Of a stretch of DNA of 37,991 nucleotides, positions 1 through 5,967 are shown one piece after another. A program made the translations under genes and the position numbers. The notes under the pieces are model-generated. The model made no database searches, was not told where the DNA came from, and worked only from the letters and a program-made list of their open reading frames with translations. The number at the start of each line of letters is the position of its first letter. The first letter of the stretch is position 1. This DNA is from Actinomycetes bacterium (GTDB lineage: Bacteria; Actinomycetota; Actinomycetes; JACCUZ01): assembly GCA_035489715.1 (NCBI GenBank), contig DATHAP010000175.1, positions 1 through 37,991 on the forward strand, in the 5' to 3' direction.

Positions 1-168
1 GACGGACGCACCGTCGAGGTCAATCTCGGCCCGCTCTGCCGACAGCACCACAACGCCAAGACACACGGTCGGTGGCAGCTGCGCTACGACCCGGTCGCGC
101 GGACCAAGACCTGGCGGAGTCCGCTCGGAAAGACCTACGTCACAGGGACTGACCCACCGCTGGCCTGA
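1..168 (+). CDS. C-terminal end of a DUF222/HNH endonuclease-family protein (partial)
   Basis: The window opens inside this gene; only the last 55 codons are present and they end with TGA at 166-168. The residues around PLCRQHHNAKTHGRW match the end of an HNH nuclease motif: a Cys followed by a His-His pair and a Lys, as in the actinobacterial DUF222 (13E12 repeat) proteins. Those proteins are often present in many copies and their biological role is uncertain. The frame has G/C in nearly every third position, which supports real coding. A strong inverted repeat starts 8 nt after the stop. The N-terminal DUF222 part lies outside the window, so intactness cannot be judged. Confidence 0.75.
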   Translation, partial: DGRTVEVNLGPLCRQHHNAKTHGRWQLRYDPVARTKTWRSPLGKTYVTGTDPPLA

Positions 169-175
169 GCGTCTG

Positions 176-210
176 GGCGAGCAGATGGCCGGCGGCTGGT
201 CCTGCTCGCC
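176..210 (+). terminator. Hairpin behind the HNH-family gene
   Basis: GGCGAGCAG (176-184) and CTGCTCGCC (202-210) form a perfect 9-bp inverted repeat with a 17-nt loop, 8 nt downstream of the stop codon. There is no T-tract, as is usual for actinobacterial terminators. The position fits an intrinsic terminator. Confidence 0.5.
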
Positions 211-297
211 ATGACAGGTTCGATGCGCGGTCTGCGGCACGCATGTCCGCCGCATGCGGCGAGCCCTTCCGCCGCACCCGAGTGAGACGCTGCCGTC

Positions 298-1104
298 ATG
301 GACTCCGCGGACCTCGTCGCACGGCTGCGCGCGGCGGGCTGCGTCTTCGCGGAGGAGGAGGCGCGGGTGCTCCAGGACACCGCAGCCGACGACGCCCAGC
401 TGCAGATCCTGGCCGGCCGCCGGGTCGCCGGTGAGCCCCTCGAGCACGTCCTGGGCTGGGCGGAGTTCTGCGGTTTGCGGATCCACGTCGACCCGGGGGT
501 GTTCCGGCCGCGGGCGCGCACGGAGTTCCTGGTGGAGCACGCCGCCACTCTGGTCCGACCTGTTCTTCCGCCAACCTCGGGCCGGCCAGGGACCCGCGCT
601 CCTGTCGTGGTCGACCTGTGCTGCGGCAGCGGCGCGCTGGGGGTGGCGCTGGCGGCGATGCTGGGCCGCGTCGAGCTGCACGCGGCGGACGTCGACCCGG
701 TGGCGATCGCCTGCGCCCGTCGCAACGTCGAGCCGGTCGGCGGCCAGGTGCATCTCGGTGACCTCTTCGCGGCTTTGCCGGCCGACCTGCGCGGCCGGAT
801 GGACGTCCTGCTGGCCAACGTCCCCTACGTGCCGACGGGTGACCTGGGGCTGCTGCCGGCGGAGGCGCGGCTGCACGAACCGGTCGGGACGCTCGACGGC
901 GGGCCGGACGGGCTCGAGGTGCTCCGCCGGGTCGCTGCGGACGCGCCTCGCTGGCTGGCGCCGAACGGCCACCTGCTCACCGAGGCGAGCAGCGGGCAGG
1001 CGCAGGCAGCGACCGAGGTGCTGTCGTCAGCGGGGCTGGTCGCCCTGGTGGTGACCTCCGAGGAGCACGACGCCACGGTGGTCGTGGGCACCGCCCGGGC
1101 GTGA
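298..1104 (+). CDS. PrmC-like protein-(glutamine-N5) methyltransferase paralogue
   Basis: This 268-residue class I SAM-dependent methyltransferase resembles PrmC/HemK, which methylates the Gln of the GGQ motif in release factors. An N-terminal helical part (about 1-75, including the GEPLEHVLGWAEFCGL segment) is followed by the SAM-binding motif VVDLCCGSGALGVAL and then the catalytic motif LANVPYVPTG. The Val in NVPY replaces the first Pro of the usual NPPY. That variation and the VPTG tail fit the actinobacterial family of putative N5-glutamine methyltransferases with unknown substrate rather than true PrmC. The ATG at 298 is the natural start. A short inverted repeat, CGCATG/CATGCG at 240-258, lies upstream. 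No release factor gene is adjacent. Confidence 0.85.
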   Translation: MDSADLVARLRAAGCVFAEEEARVLQDTAADDAQLQILAGRRVAGEPLEHVLGWAEFCGLRIHVDPGVFRPRARTEFLVEHAATLVRPVLPPTSGRPGTRAPVVVDLCCGSGALGVALAAMLGRVELHAADVDPVAIACARRNVEPVGGQVHLGDLFAALPADLRGRMDVLLANVPYVPTGDLGLLPAEARLHEPVGTLDGGPDGLEVLRRVAADAPRWLAPNGHLLTEASSGQAQAATEVLSSAGLVALVVTSEEHDATVVVGTARA

Positions 1105-1182
1105 CGTCGTGCACCCTGCCCGGACGAGCGGCGCAGGGGCGCCGCGGCGGCGGCCCGCGCGGTGCGTGGCAGGCTGCCGGGC

Positions 1183-1665
1183 ATGAGCGACGACTGGCCC
1201 ACGGCTTCCGAGCTGGCCGCCGAGGAGGACGAGCTGCAGCTGGACGGCTTCGACGAGGACCTGGCGTGGGTCCTGGGGGTCGCCCTGGTCGAGGAGGCCC
1301 GCCGGCGTCACGCCCGCGTGGTCGTCGACATCGAGCGGGCCGGCCGCCGACTGTTCCATGCTGCGCTGCCCGGAACGGCTGCGGACAACGACGAGTGGAT
1401 CCGGCGCAAGGGCAACGTGGTGCGCCGCTTCGGCCACAGCTCGCTGCACGTCGGTCAGCTCTGCCGGGACCAGGGCACCACCATCGAGGAGAAGTACGCC
1501 GTGCCGACCGCCGACTACGCCGCTCACGGCGGAGCCTTCCCGCTGCTGGTCCGCGGCGTCGGCCCGATCGGCGTGGTCGCGGTGTCCGGCCTCCCCCAGC
1601 TCGAGGACCACGCCCTGCTGGTGTCAGTGCTGCGCAGTCATCTCGCCAGCGCCGGCAGGTGGTAG
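1183..1665 (+). CDS. UPF0303 / heme-degrading-domain protein
   Basis: A 160-residue protein of the UPF0303 family (DUF336/HbpS-like fold). The family pattern is clear: FDEDLAWVLGVALVEEARRRHARVVVDIERAGRRLFHAALPG split across the first half, then DNDEWIRRKGNVVRRFG, DYAAHGGAFPL and the C-terminal VSGLPQLEDHALLV. Relatives bind or may degrade heme, but no heme ligand can be assigned here. An in-frame GTG at 1162 would add seven residues. The ATG at 1183 is preferred because family proteins begin near this point and a CAGGCT -10-like box sits 7 nt before it, the spacing of a leaderless start. The 3' end faces disA, with a tandem repeat in between. Confidence 0.82.
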   Translation: MSDDWPTASELAAEEDELQLDGFDEDLAWVLGVALVEEARRRHARVVVDIERAGRRLFHAALPGTAADNDEWIRRKGNVVRRFGHSSLHVGQLCRDQGTTIEEKYAVPTADYAAHGGAFPLLVRGVGPIGVVAVSGLPQLEDHALLVSVLRSHLASAGRW

Positions 1666-1671
1666 CCGACT

Positions 1672-1750
1672 CACGAGCAGGCAGCCGGACCCGCGAGCAG
1701 CAGCCGGAGGCGCGAACAGGCAGCCCGACCCACGAGCAGGTAGCCAGGCC
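1672..1750. repeat. Four-copy 20-bp tandem repeat between convergent genes
   Basis: Four head-to-tail units of 20, 19, 20 and 20 bp: 1672-1691 (CACGAGCAGGCAGCCGGACC), 1692-1710, 1711-1730 and 1731-1750. They differ at a few positions each. The repeat fills the gap between the UPF0303 gene and the end of disA. It has no dyad symmetry or spacers. Confidence 0.85.
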
Positions 1751-1767
1751 GGCCGGGAGCGAAAGGG

Positions 1768-2853
1768 TCAGACGTAGCGCTCGAGGATCGAGGACTCGGC
1801 GAGTCGGGAGAGGCCTTCGCGGATCGACCGGGCCCGCGACTCGCCGACACCCTCGACCGTCTGCAGGTCGTCGATGCTGGCGGCGAGCAGCTTCTGCAGG
1901 CTGCCGAAGTGCTCGACCAGCCGGTCGACCACCGTGCCGGGCAGGCGCGGGACCCGGGCGAGCAGCCGGTAGCCGCGCGGGGAGACGGCGGCGTCGAGGC
2001 CTTCGCCGCCGGCGTAGCCGAGCGCCCTGGCCACCGCGGCCAGGTCCAGCAGCTCGAGCGAGTCCAGCAGGTCGAGGTCGCTCATCACGTCGGCGACCGT
2101 CCGGGAACGCCGCCCGGTCGGTGTCGGCAGGTAGTCGCGAGCGATCAGCTCCCGGTCCGGCTCGACCCCCGCGATCAGCTCGTCGAGCTGCAGGGTCAGG
2201 AGGCGCCCGTCGGTGCCGAGCTCGACGACGTACGACTCGATCTCGCCGGCGATGCGCCGCACCATCTCGAGACGCTGGGCCACCGCCGACACGTCGCGCA
2301 CGGTGACGAGGTCCTCGATCTCGAGGGCGGACAGCGTGCCGGAGACCTCGTCGAGGCGCAGCTTGTAGCGCTCGAGCGTCGCCAGCGCCTGGTTGGCGCG
2401 GGACAGGATCTGCGGAGACGCCTCGAGGACGTAGCGCTGGCCGGCGACGTAGATCGCGATGATGCTCATCGACTGGCTGACCGAGATGACCGGCAGGTCT
2501 GTCTGCTTGTTGACCCGGTCGGCGGTGCGGTGCCGGGTGCCGGACTCGTCGGTCGGGATGGCCGAGTCGGGCACCATCTGGACCGCCGCGCGCACGATGC
2601 GGGTGCAGTCGCGGTCGACCACGATCGCCCCGTCCATCTTGGCCAGCTCGCGCAGGCGGGTGGAGCTGAACTCCACGTCCAGCACGAAGCCGCCGGTGCA
2701 CAGGGTCTCGACGACCTTGTCGTAGCCCAGGACGATCAGGGCGCCCGTCCCGCCGCGCAGGATGCGCTCCAGGCCGTCGCGCAGCGCGGTGCCAGGTGCC
2801 ACCGCCGCGAGCGTCGCGCGCAGCGGGTCGTCGAACCGTTCGGTGCCTGCCAC
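1768..2853 (-). CDS. disA: DNA integrity scanning diadenylate cyclase DisA
   Basis: DisA makes cyclic di-AMP from two ATP molecules and moves along DNA; branched DNA or lesions switch off its activity. The 361 residues have the full family layout. The N-terminal DAC domain carries the catalytic DGA (74-76, in KMDGAIVVD) and RHRTA (107-111, in [10 protein letters not shown]). A helical linker follows, and the C-terminal DNA-binding helix-hairpin-helix segment is around 315-350 ([15 protein letters not shown]). The start is GTG at 2853, preceded by GGGAG and GGTGAGG. The gene lies 96 nt behind radA on the same strand, the arrangement common in Actinobacteria. A TAGACT box at 2890-2895 could give disA its own promoter. 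Confidence 0.96.
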   Translation of the reverse strand: MAGTERFDDPLRATLAAVAPGTALRDGLERILRGGTGALIVLGYDKVVETLCTGGFVLDVEFSSTRLRELAKMDGAIVVDRDCTRIVRAAVQMVPDSAIPTDESGTRHRTADRVNKQTDLPVISVSQSMSIIAIYVAGQRYVLEASPQILSRANQALATLERYKLRLDEVSGTLSALEIEDLVTVRDVSAVAQRLEMVRRIAGEIESYVVELGTDGRLLTLQLDELIAGVEPDRELIARDYLPTPTGRRSRTVADVMSDLDLLDSLELLDLAAVARALGYAGGEGLDAAVSPRGYRLLARVPRLPGTVVDRLVEHFGSLQKLLAASIDDLQTVEGVGESRARSIREGLSRLAESSILERYV

Positions 2854-2949
2854 CTCACCGCTCCCGCTCGTCAGCCGTGACCGCGGGCGAGTCTATCCGT
2901 GCCGGGGCGTCGATCGGTGGACGCTGAGGGGTCACGAGAGGATCACGAC

Positions 2950-4359
2950 TCAGTGGGCTCGTCGGTTCCCGAACGGGATCACCTCCGCCCCGGGGAAGGC
3001 CACCCGCAGCGCCATCCCCAGGTCGGTGACCTCGATAGCGGTGATGCCCGGCGGCACCCGACCAGGGTCCGGCGGGACCAGGGCGTGGGTGAAGCCGAGC
3101 CGGGCAGCCTCGGCCAGCCGGCGCGAGGTGGCCGTCACCCGGCGGATGTCACCCGCCAGGCCGACCTCGCCGACGGCCACCAGGCCGGTGGCGAGCGGTT
3201 CGTTCTGCGCGGCGCCGGCCACCGCCAGCGCCACGGCCAGGTCGGTGGCCGGCTCGGTCAGCCGCACCCCGCCGACTGTGGACGCGTAGACGTCGCTGGC
3301 CGCCGTCGTGGACATCCGGATCCGCTCGCCGCCGCGCCGCTGCAGCACGGCGAGCACCATGGCCAGCCGCCCTCCGTCGAGCCCGCTGGTCGTACGTCGC
3401 GGCGAGGTCAGGTGCGACGGCGCGAGCAGCGCCTGGACCTCGGCCACCAGCGGCCGCTTGCCCTCGACGGTCACCGTGACGCAGGTGCCGGCCACCGCCT
3501 CGCGGCGCTGGGACAGGAAGAGGCCGCTCGGGTCGGCCAGCCCCTGGATGCCGTCGTCGGAGAGGTCGAAACAGCCGACCTCGTCCGAGGGGCCGTAGCG
3601 GTTCTTGATGCCGCGGACCATGCGCAGCCGGGAGTGCCGGTCGCCCTCGAACTGCAGCACCACGTCGACCAGGTGCTCCAGCAGGCGGGGACCCGCGACC
3701 GAGCCGTCCTTGGTGACGTGACCGACGAGCACCGTCGCGATGCCGCGGTCCTTGGCCACCCGGATCAGCGCGGCCGCCACCTCGCGGACCTGGCTCACGT
3801 TGCCCGGCGAGCCGTCGACCTCGGCGCTGGCGATCGTCTGCACCGAGTCGACCACGAGCAGGGACGGCCCGACCGCGTCGACGTGGCCCAGCACCGCTGC
3901 GAGGTCGGTCTCTGCCGCCAGCATGAGGTCGTCGCGGATCGCCCCGATGCGGTCGGCGCGCAGCCGCACCTGGGCCGCGGACTCCTCGCCGGTGACGTAG
4001 AGGGCCGGCCCGTGCTCGGCCACCCGGGCCGCCACGTCGAGCAGCAGGGTGGACTTGCCGACACCCGGCTCGCCGGCGAGCAGCACGACCGCGCCGGGCA
4101 CGAGCCCCCCGCCGAGCACGCGGTCGAGCTCGTCGACCCCGGTGGGCACCGCGCGGGCGGCGTCGACGTCGACCTGGCCGATCGGGCGGGCGGGGGTGCT
4201 GACCGGACCGGCCGCCGTCGTGCGCACGGCAGGGGCGGACGTGTCCTCGACCGTGCCCCAGGCCTGGCACTCACCGCACCGCCCGACCCACTTGGTCGTG
4301 GCCCAGCCGCACTCCGCGCAGCGGTAGGCGGGACGCTCGCGGACGGCGGTGCGGCTCAT
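2950..4359 (-). CDS. radA: DNA repair protein RadA (Sms)
   Basis: RadA is a RecA-like ATPase and helicase that extends recombination intermediates and helps resolve branched DNA. In this 469-residue protein the N-terminal zinc finger uses Cys14, Cys17, Cys28 and Cys31. Walker A is GEPGVGKST (96-104), Walker B is in SLLVVDSVQT, and the RadA-specific KNRYG motif is at 253-257 (the commoner form is KNRFG). The C-terminal Lon-protease-like domain follows and ends normally. The reading frame is open far upstream, but the zinc finger begins right after the ATG at 4359. A TACGCT box six nt before that ATG indicates a leaderless transcript. radA is followed by disA, a functional partner in DNA-damage surveillance. 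Confidence 0.96.
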   Translation of the reverse strand: MSRTAVRERPAYRCAECGWATTKWVGRCGECQAWGTVEDTSAPAVRTTAAGPVSTPARPIGQVDVDAARAVPTGVDELDRVLGGGLVPGAVVLLAGEPGVGKSTLLLDVAARVAEHGPALYVTGEESAAQVRLRADRIGAIRDDLMLAAETDLAAVLGHVDAVGPSLLVVDSVQTIASAEVDGSPGNVSQVREVAAALIRVAKDRGIATVLVGHVTKDGSVAGPRLLEHLVDVVLQFEGDRHSRLRMVRGIKNRYGPSDEVGCFDLSDDGIQGLADPSGLFLSQRREAVAGTCVTVTVEGKRPLVAEVQALLAPSHLTSPRRTTSGLDGGRLAMVLAVLQRRGGERIRMSTTAASDVYASTVGGVRLTEPATDLAVALAVAGAAQNEPLATGLVAVGEVGLAGDIRRVTATSRRLAEAARLGFTHALVPPDPGRVPPGITAIEVTDLGMALRVAFPGAEVIPFGNRRAH

Positions 4360-4365
4360 GTGGGG

Positions 4366-4371
4366 AGCGTA
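4366..4371 (-). promoter_or_regulatory. -10 box TACGCT of a leaderless radA promoter
   Basis: On the minus strand TACGCT is followed by six nt and then the radA ATG. With transcription starting about 7 nt after a TANNNT box, the mRNA would begin at or next to the start codon. No convincing -35 was seen. Confidence 0.6.
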
Positions 4372-4448
4372 GGTGGGACCTCGGACGAAACCCGGCAGGA
4401 GCCGGTGCACCCGGAGGCGCGCCGCCCGACCTTCCCGGCTCACCCCTC

Positions 4449-5159
4449 TCAGGGACGGCGGAACGCCTCCAGCGCCATCGCCTCGCGGTATGTGTCCAAA
4501 CCGACCGCGTCGACCAGCGGCATGACCTGGCTGGGCATCGACATCAGGGCGCGCAGCTTGGCCTCCAGCAGGTCCCCGGTCAGCTCCTCGTGCACGACGA
4601 GGTTGTCGAGCGGCGTCGCGGGCGGCGTGAAGCCCATGAAGACGTTGCGCTCGTCGAGCGCGGAGACGTAGCGCGCGTTCCAGTCGGCGGTCTTGGTGGC
4701 GTAGGCGAGGACGGCGCCCGGTTTGCCGACCTGCTCGAACGCGGTGGTCGCCCAGCGGCAGGCCGCCTTGTGGTCGTCGTGGCCGGTCATGCCGTCGGGA
4801 CCGAAGGTCAGCACCGTGTCCGGCTGCACCTCCGCCATGACCTGCGCGACCCGGCGGACCGCCTCGTCCTGGTCGACCTGCGCGCAGCCACCGTCCGGGT
4901 AGTCCAGCCAGTGGTGCTCGGTTATCCCCAGCACACCCAGCGCCGCCTCCATCTCGGTCGTGCGCACGGCGGCCAGCGGTGCCCCCGGCGGCCACTTCTC
5001 CTCGTCGGGGGAGCCGAGCTCGCCCCGGGTGGCCGTCACGCACACGACCCGGTCACCGGCCCTCGTGGCACGCGCCATCAGCCCGGCGCACAGATATGAC
5101 TCGTCGTCGGGGTGCGCCCAGACGCCGAGGATGGTGCCGAGGGAGTTGCCGTCGCCCAT
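4449..5159 (-). CDS. PIG-L (LmbE-like) family zinc deacetylase
   Basis: A 236-residue PIG-L-type deacetylase. These zinc enzymes remove acetyl groups from N-acetylglucosamine-like amines, and the family includes MshB and Mca of mycothiol metabolism. The metal-binding AHPDDE motif is at 15-20, and a second His/Asp cluster is in GPDGMTGHDDHKAACRW. Length and motif spacing fit a complete enzyme. The sequence does not prove an MshB or Mca assignment, because no mycothiol genes are nearby. The ATG at 5159 is chosen because TACGAT ends seven nt upstream (leaderless pattern) and the longer open frame has no support. The gene is 89 nt upstream of radA and on the same strand. Confidence 0.85.
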   Translation of the reverse strand: MGDGNSLGTILGVWAHPDDESYLCAGLMARATRAGDRVVCVTATRGELGSPDEEKWPPGAPLAAVRTTEMEAALGVLGITEHHWLDYPDGGCAQVDQDEAVRRVAQVMAEVQPDTVLTFGPDGMTGHDDHKAACRWATTAFEQVGKPGAVLAYATKTADWNARYVSALDERNVFMGFTPPATPLDNLVVHEELTGDLLEAKLRALMSMPSQVMPLVDAVGLDTYREAMALEAFRRP

Positions 5160-5166
5160 GCCCGGG

Positions 5167-5172
5167 ATCGTA
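5167..5172 (-). promoter_or_regulatory. -10 box TACGAT of a leaderless promoter for the PIG-L gene
   Basis: TACGAT on the minus strand is separated by seven nt from the ATG at 5159, the same geometry as at radA. Confidence 0.6.
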
Positions 5173-5224
5173 GGGCGAGGCGCTCCTCCGCGCGTGCGGC
5201 CTTGCCGCTGGACCCGACGGCGAA

Positions 5225-5238
5225 GGGTCCAAGGACCC
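5225..5238. promoter_or_regulatory. Palindrome GGGTCC-AA-GGACCC in a divergent intergenic region
   Basis: Perfect 6-bp arms with a 2-nt centre lie between the divergent PIG-L gene and the 5350 gene, about 60 nt upstream of the PIG-L start. It looks like a site for a dimeric regulator, but none is identified. Confidence 0.35.
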
Positions 5239-5302
5239 GAGAACGGGGCCCGATCGCCTCTGCGACCCGCGCCGCCCGCTGACCGATAGTGACCGTGGCC
5301 AG

Positions 5303-5320
5303 CGGCTCCACCGGGAGCCG
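5303..5320 (+). promoter_or_regulatory. Stem-loop just upstream of the 5350 gene
   Basis: CGGCTCC (5303-5309) and GGAGCCG (5314-5320) pair perfectly over 7 bp with a 4-nt loop. A GATAGT -10-like box at 5285-5290 would place this hairpin in the 5' leader. It ends 16 nt before the Shine-Dalgarno-like GGAG at 5337-5340. Confidence 0.35.
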
Positions 5321-5349
5321 TCCGACCGGCAGTGACGGAGATGGGTGGC

Positions 5350-5769
5350 ATGCGCGGTTGGCGGCGGGTCCGGCACGCTACAGAGCGCTGGACCACCTGG
5401 GGTGGCTCGGACGTCGCCGACGAGGCTGATGCCTACCTCGACGGACGCCTCCTCGAGTGCCTGCGGGCCAAGGGTGCCGGCGGCATCGTGCCGCCCTGGA
5501 TCTGGCTGAACGCCGTCGCCCACGGCGACCAGGAGCGGATCGCCTGGCTGGCGTCGGACCGCTCGCCGGGTGGTGCCGGCTGGCGCGGCGCGCGGGCCGC
5601 TCTCGCGGACGAGCTGCTGCGGGTCGCCGACGGCGACCCGGTCGAGGTGGGCCGGCTGCAGCGAGACGTGCTCGTGCCGCTCGAGCTGACGCTCGCCGGA
5701 CGCCGTGACCTGGTGCCGGCCGGCCTGCTCGAGATCGGGACCCAGGAGCTGAGGTTCGCCCGGATCTAG
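5350..5769 (+). CDS. Hypothetical protein, about 139 residues
   Basis: I do not recognise this family. The protein is soluble, has no signal peptide or membrane segment, and is rich in Trp, Arg and Asp in its first half (RGWRRVRHATERWTTWGG). The rest is mostly helical-looking and contains VPPWIWLNAVAHGD and LQRDVLVPLELTLAGRRDLVP. The frame has very strong G/C third-position bias. Starts at GTG 5332 and ATG 5341 are also in frame. ATG 5350 is preferred because GGAG at 5337-5340 lies nine nt before it. The gene is divergent from the PIG-L gene and shares with it an intergenic region that holds a palindrome and a hairpin. Confidence 0.65.
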   Translation: MRGWRRVRHATERWTTWGGSDVADEADAYLDGRLLECLRAKGAGGIVPPWIWLNAVAHGDQERIAWLASDRSPGGAGWRGARAALADELLRVADGDPVEVGRLQRDVLVPLELTLAGRRDLVPAGLLEIGTQELRFARI

Positions 5770-5790
5770 GCGTCCGTACGTCGTCCAGCC

Positions 5791-5925
5791 CTATCCGCCG
5801 GCCTGGTCCGAGCCGTCGCCCGCGCCCCCGCCCCCGCCTGAGCCACCGCCCGCACCACCGCGGCGGCGGCCGATCCTGACCCGGCCGGCCCGCAGCAGCC
5901 GGTCACCCGGGCTGGGCGCGGGCAC
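5791..5925 (-). CDS. Possible small Gly-rich ORF (44 codons) behind the ABC permease
   Basis: The minus strand between the permease stop (5968-5970) and a TAG at 5791-5793 stays open in the same phase as the permease, and about nine of ten codons end in G or C. A GTG at 5923-5925 could start a 44-residue peptide: an Arg-rich stretch (GRVRIGRRRGG) and then a Gly/Ser tail (GGGSGGGGGAGDGS). GGGAGG lies upstream but too far for ideal ribosome binding. It may instead be a leftover or read-through extension of the permease. I infer possible coding only from base composition. Confidence 0.3.
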   Translation of the reverse strand: MPAPSPGDRLLRAGRVRIGRRRGGAGGGSGGGGGAGDGSDQAGG

Positions 5926-5967
5926 CGACCGCTCGTGCCGGGTCTCCCGGTCCTCCCGGGCTGCTCG

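Noticed and set aside
298-1104. Calling the methyltransferase PrmC itself
   Set aside because: The catalytic motif is NVPY instead of NPPY and no prfA or prfB is adjacent, so it fits the paralogous family of unknown substrate.
1672-1750. CRISPR-like array
   Set aside because: Units are directly abutting without unique spacers, are too short and vary; no cas genes are present. The same holds for 24588-24639.
4360-5043. Extension of radA upstream to 5043
   Set aside because: It overlaps the PIG-L deacetylase on the same strand in another frame. The RadA zinc finger starts right after the ATG at 4359, which also has a leaderless -10 box.
4449-5159. Naming the PIG-L protein MshB or Mca
   Set aside because: The zinc motif is shared by the whole family and no mycothiol genes are adjacent; the sequence as read cannot separate these.
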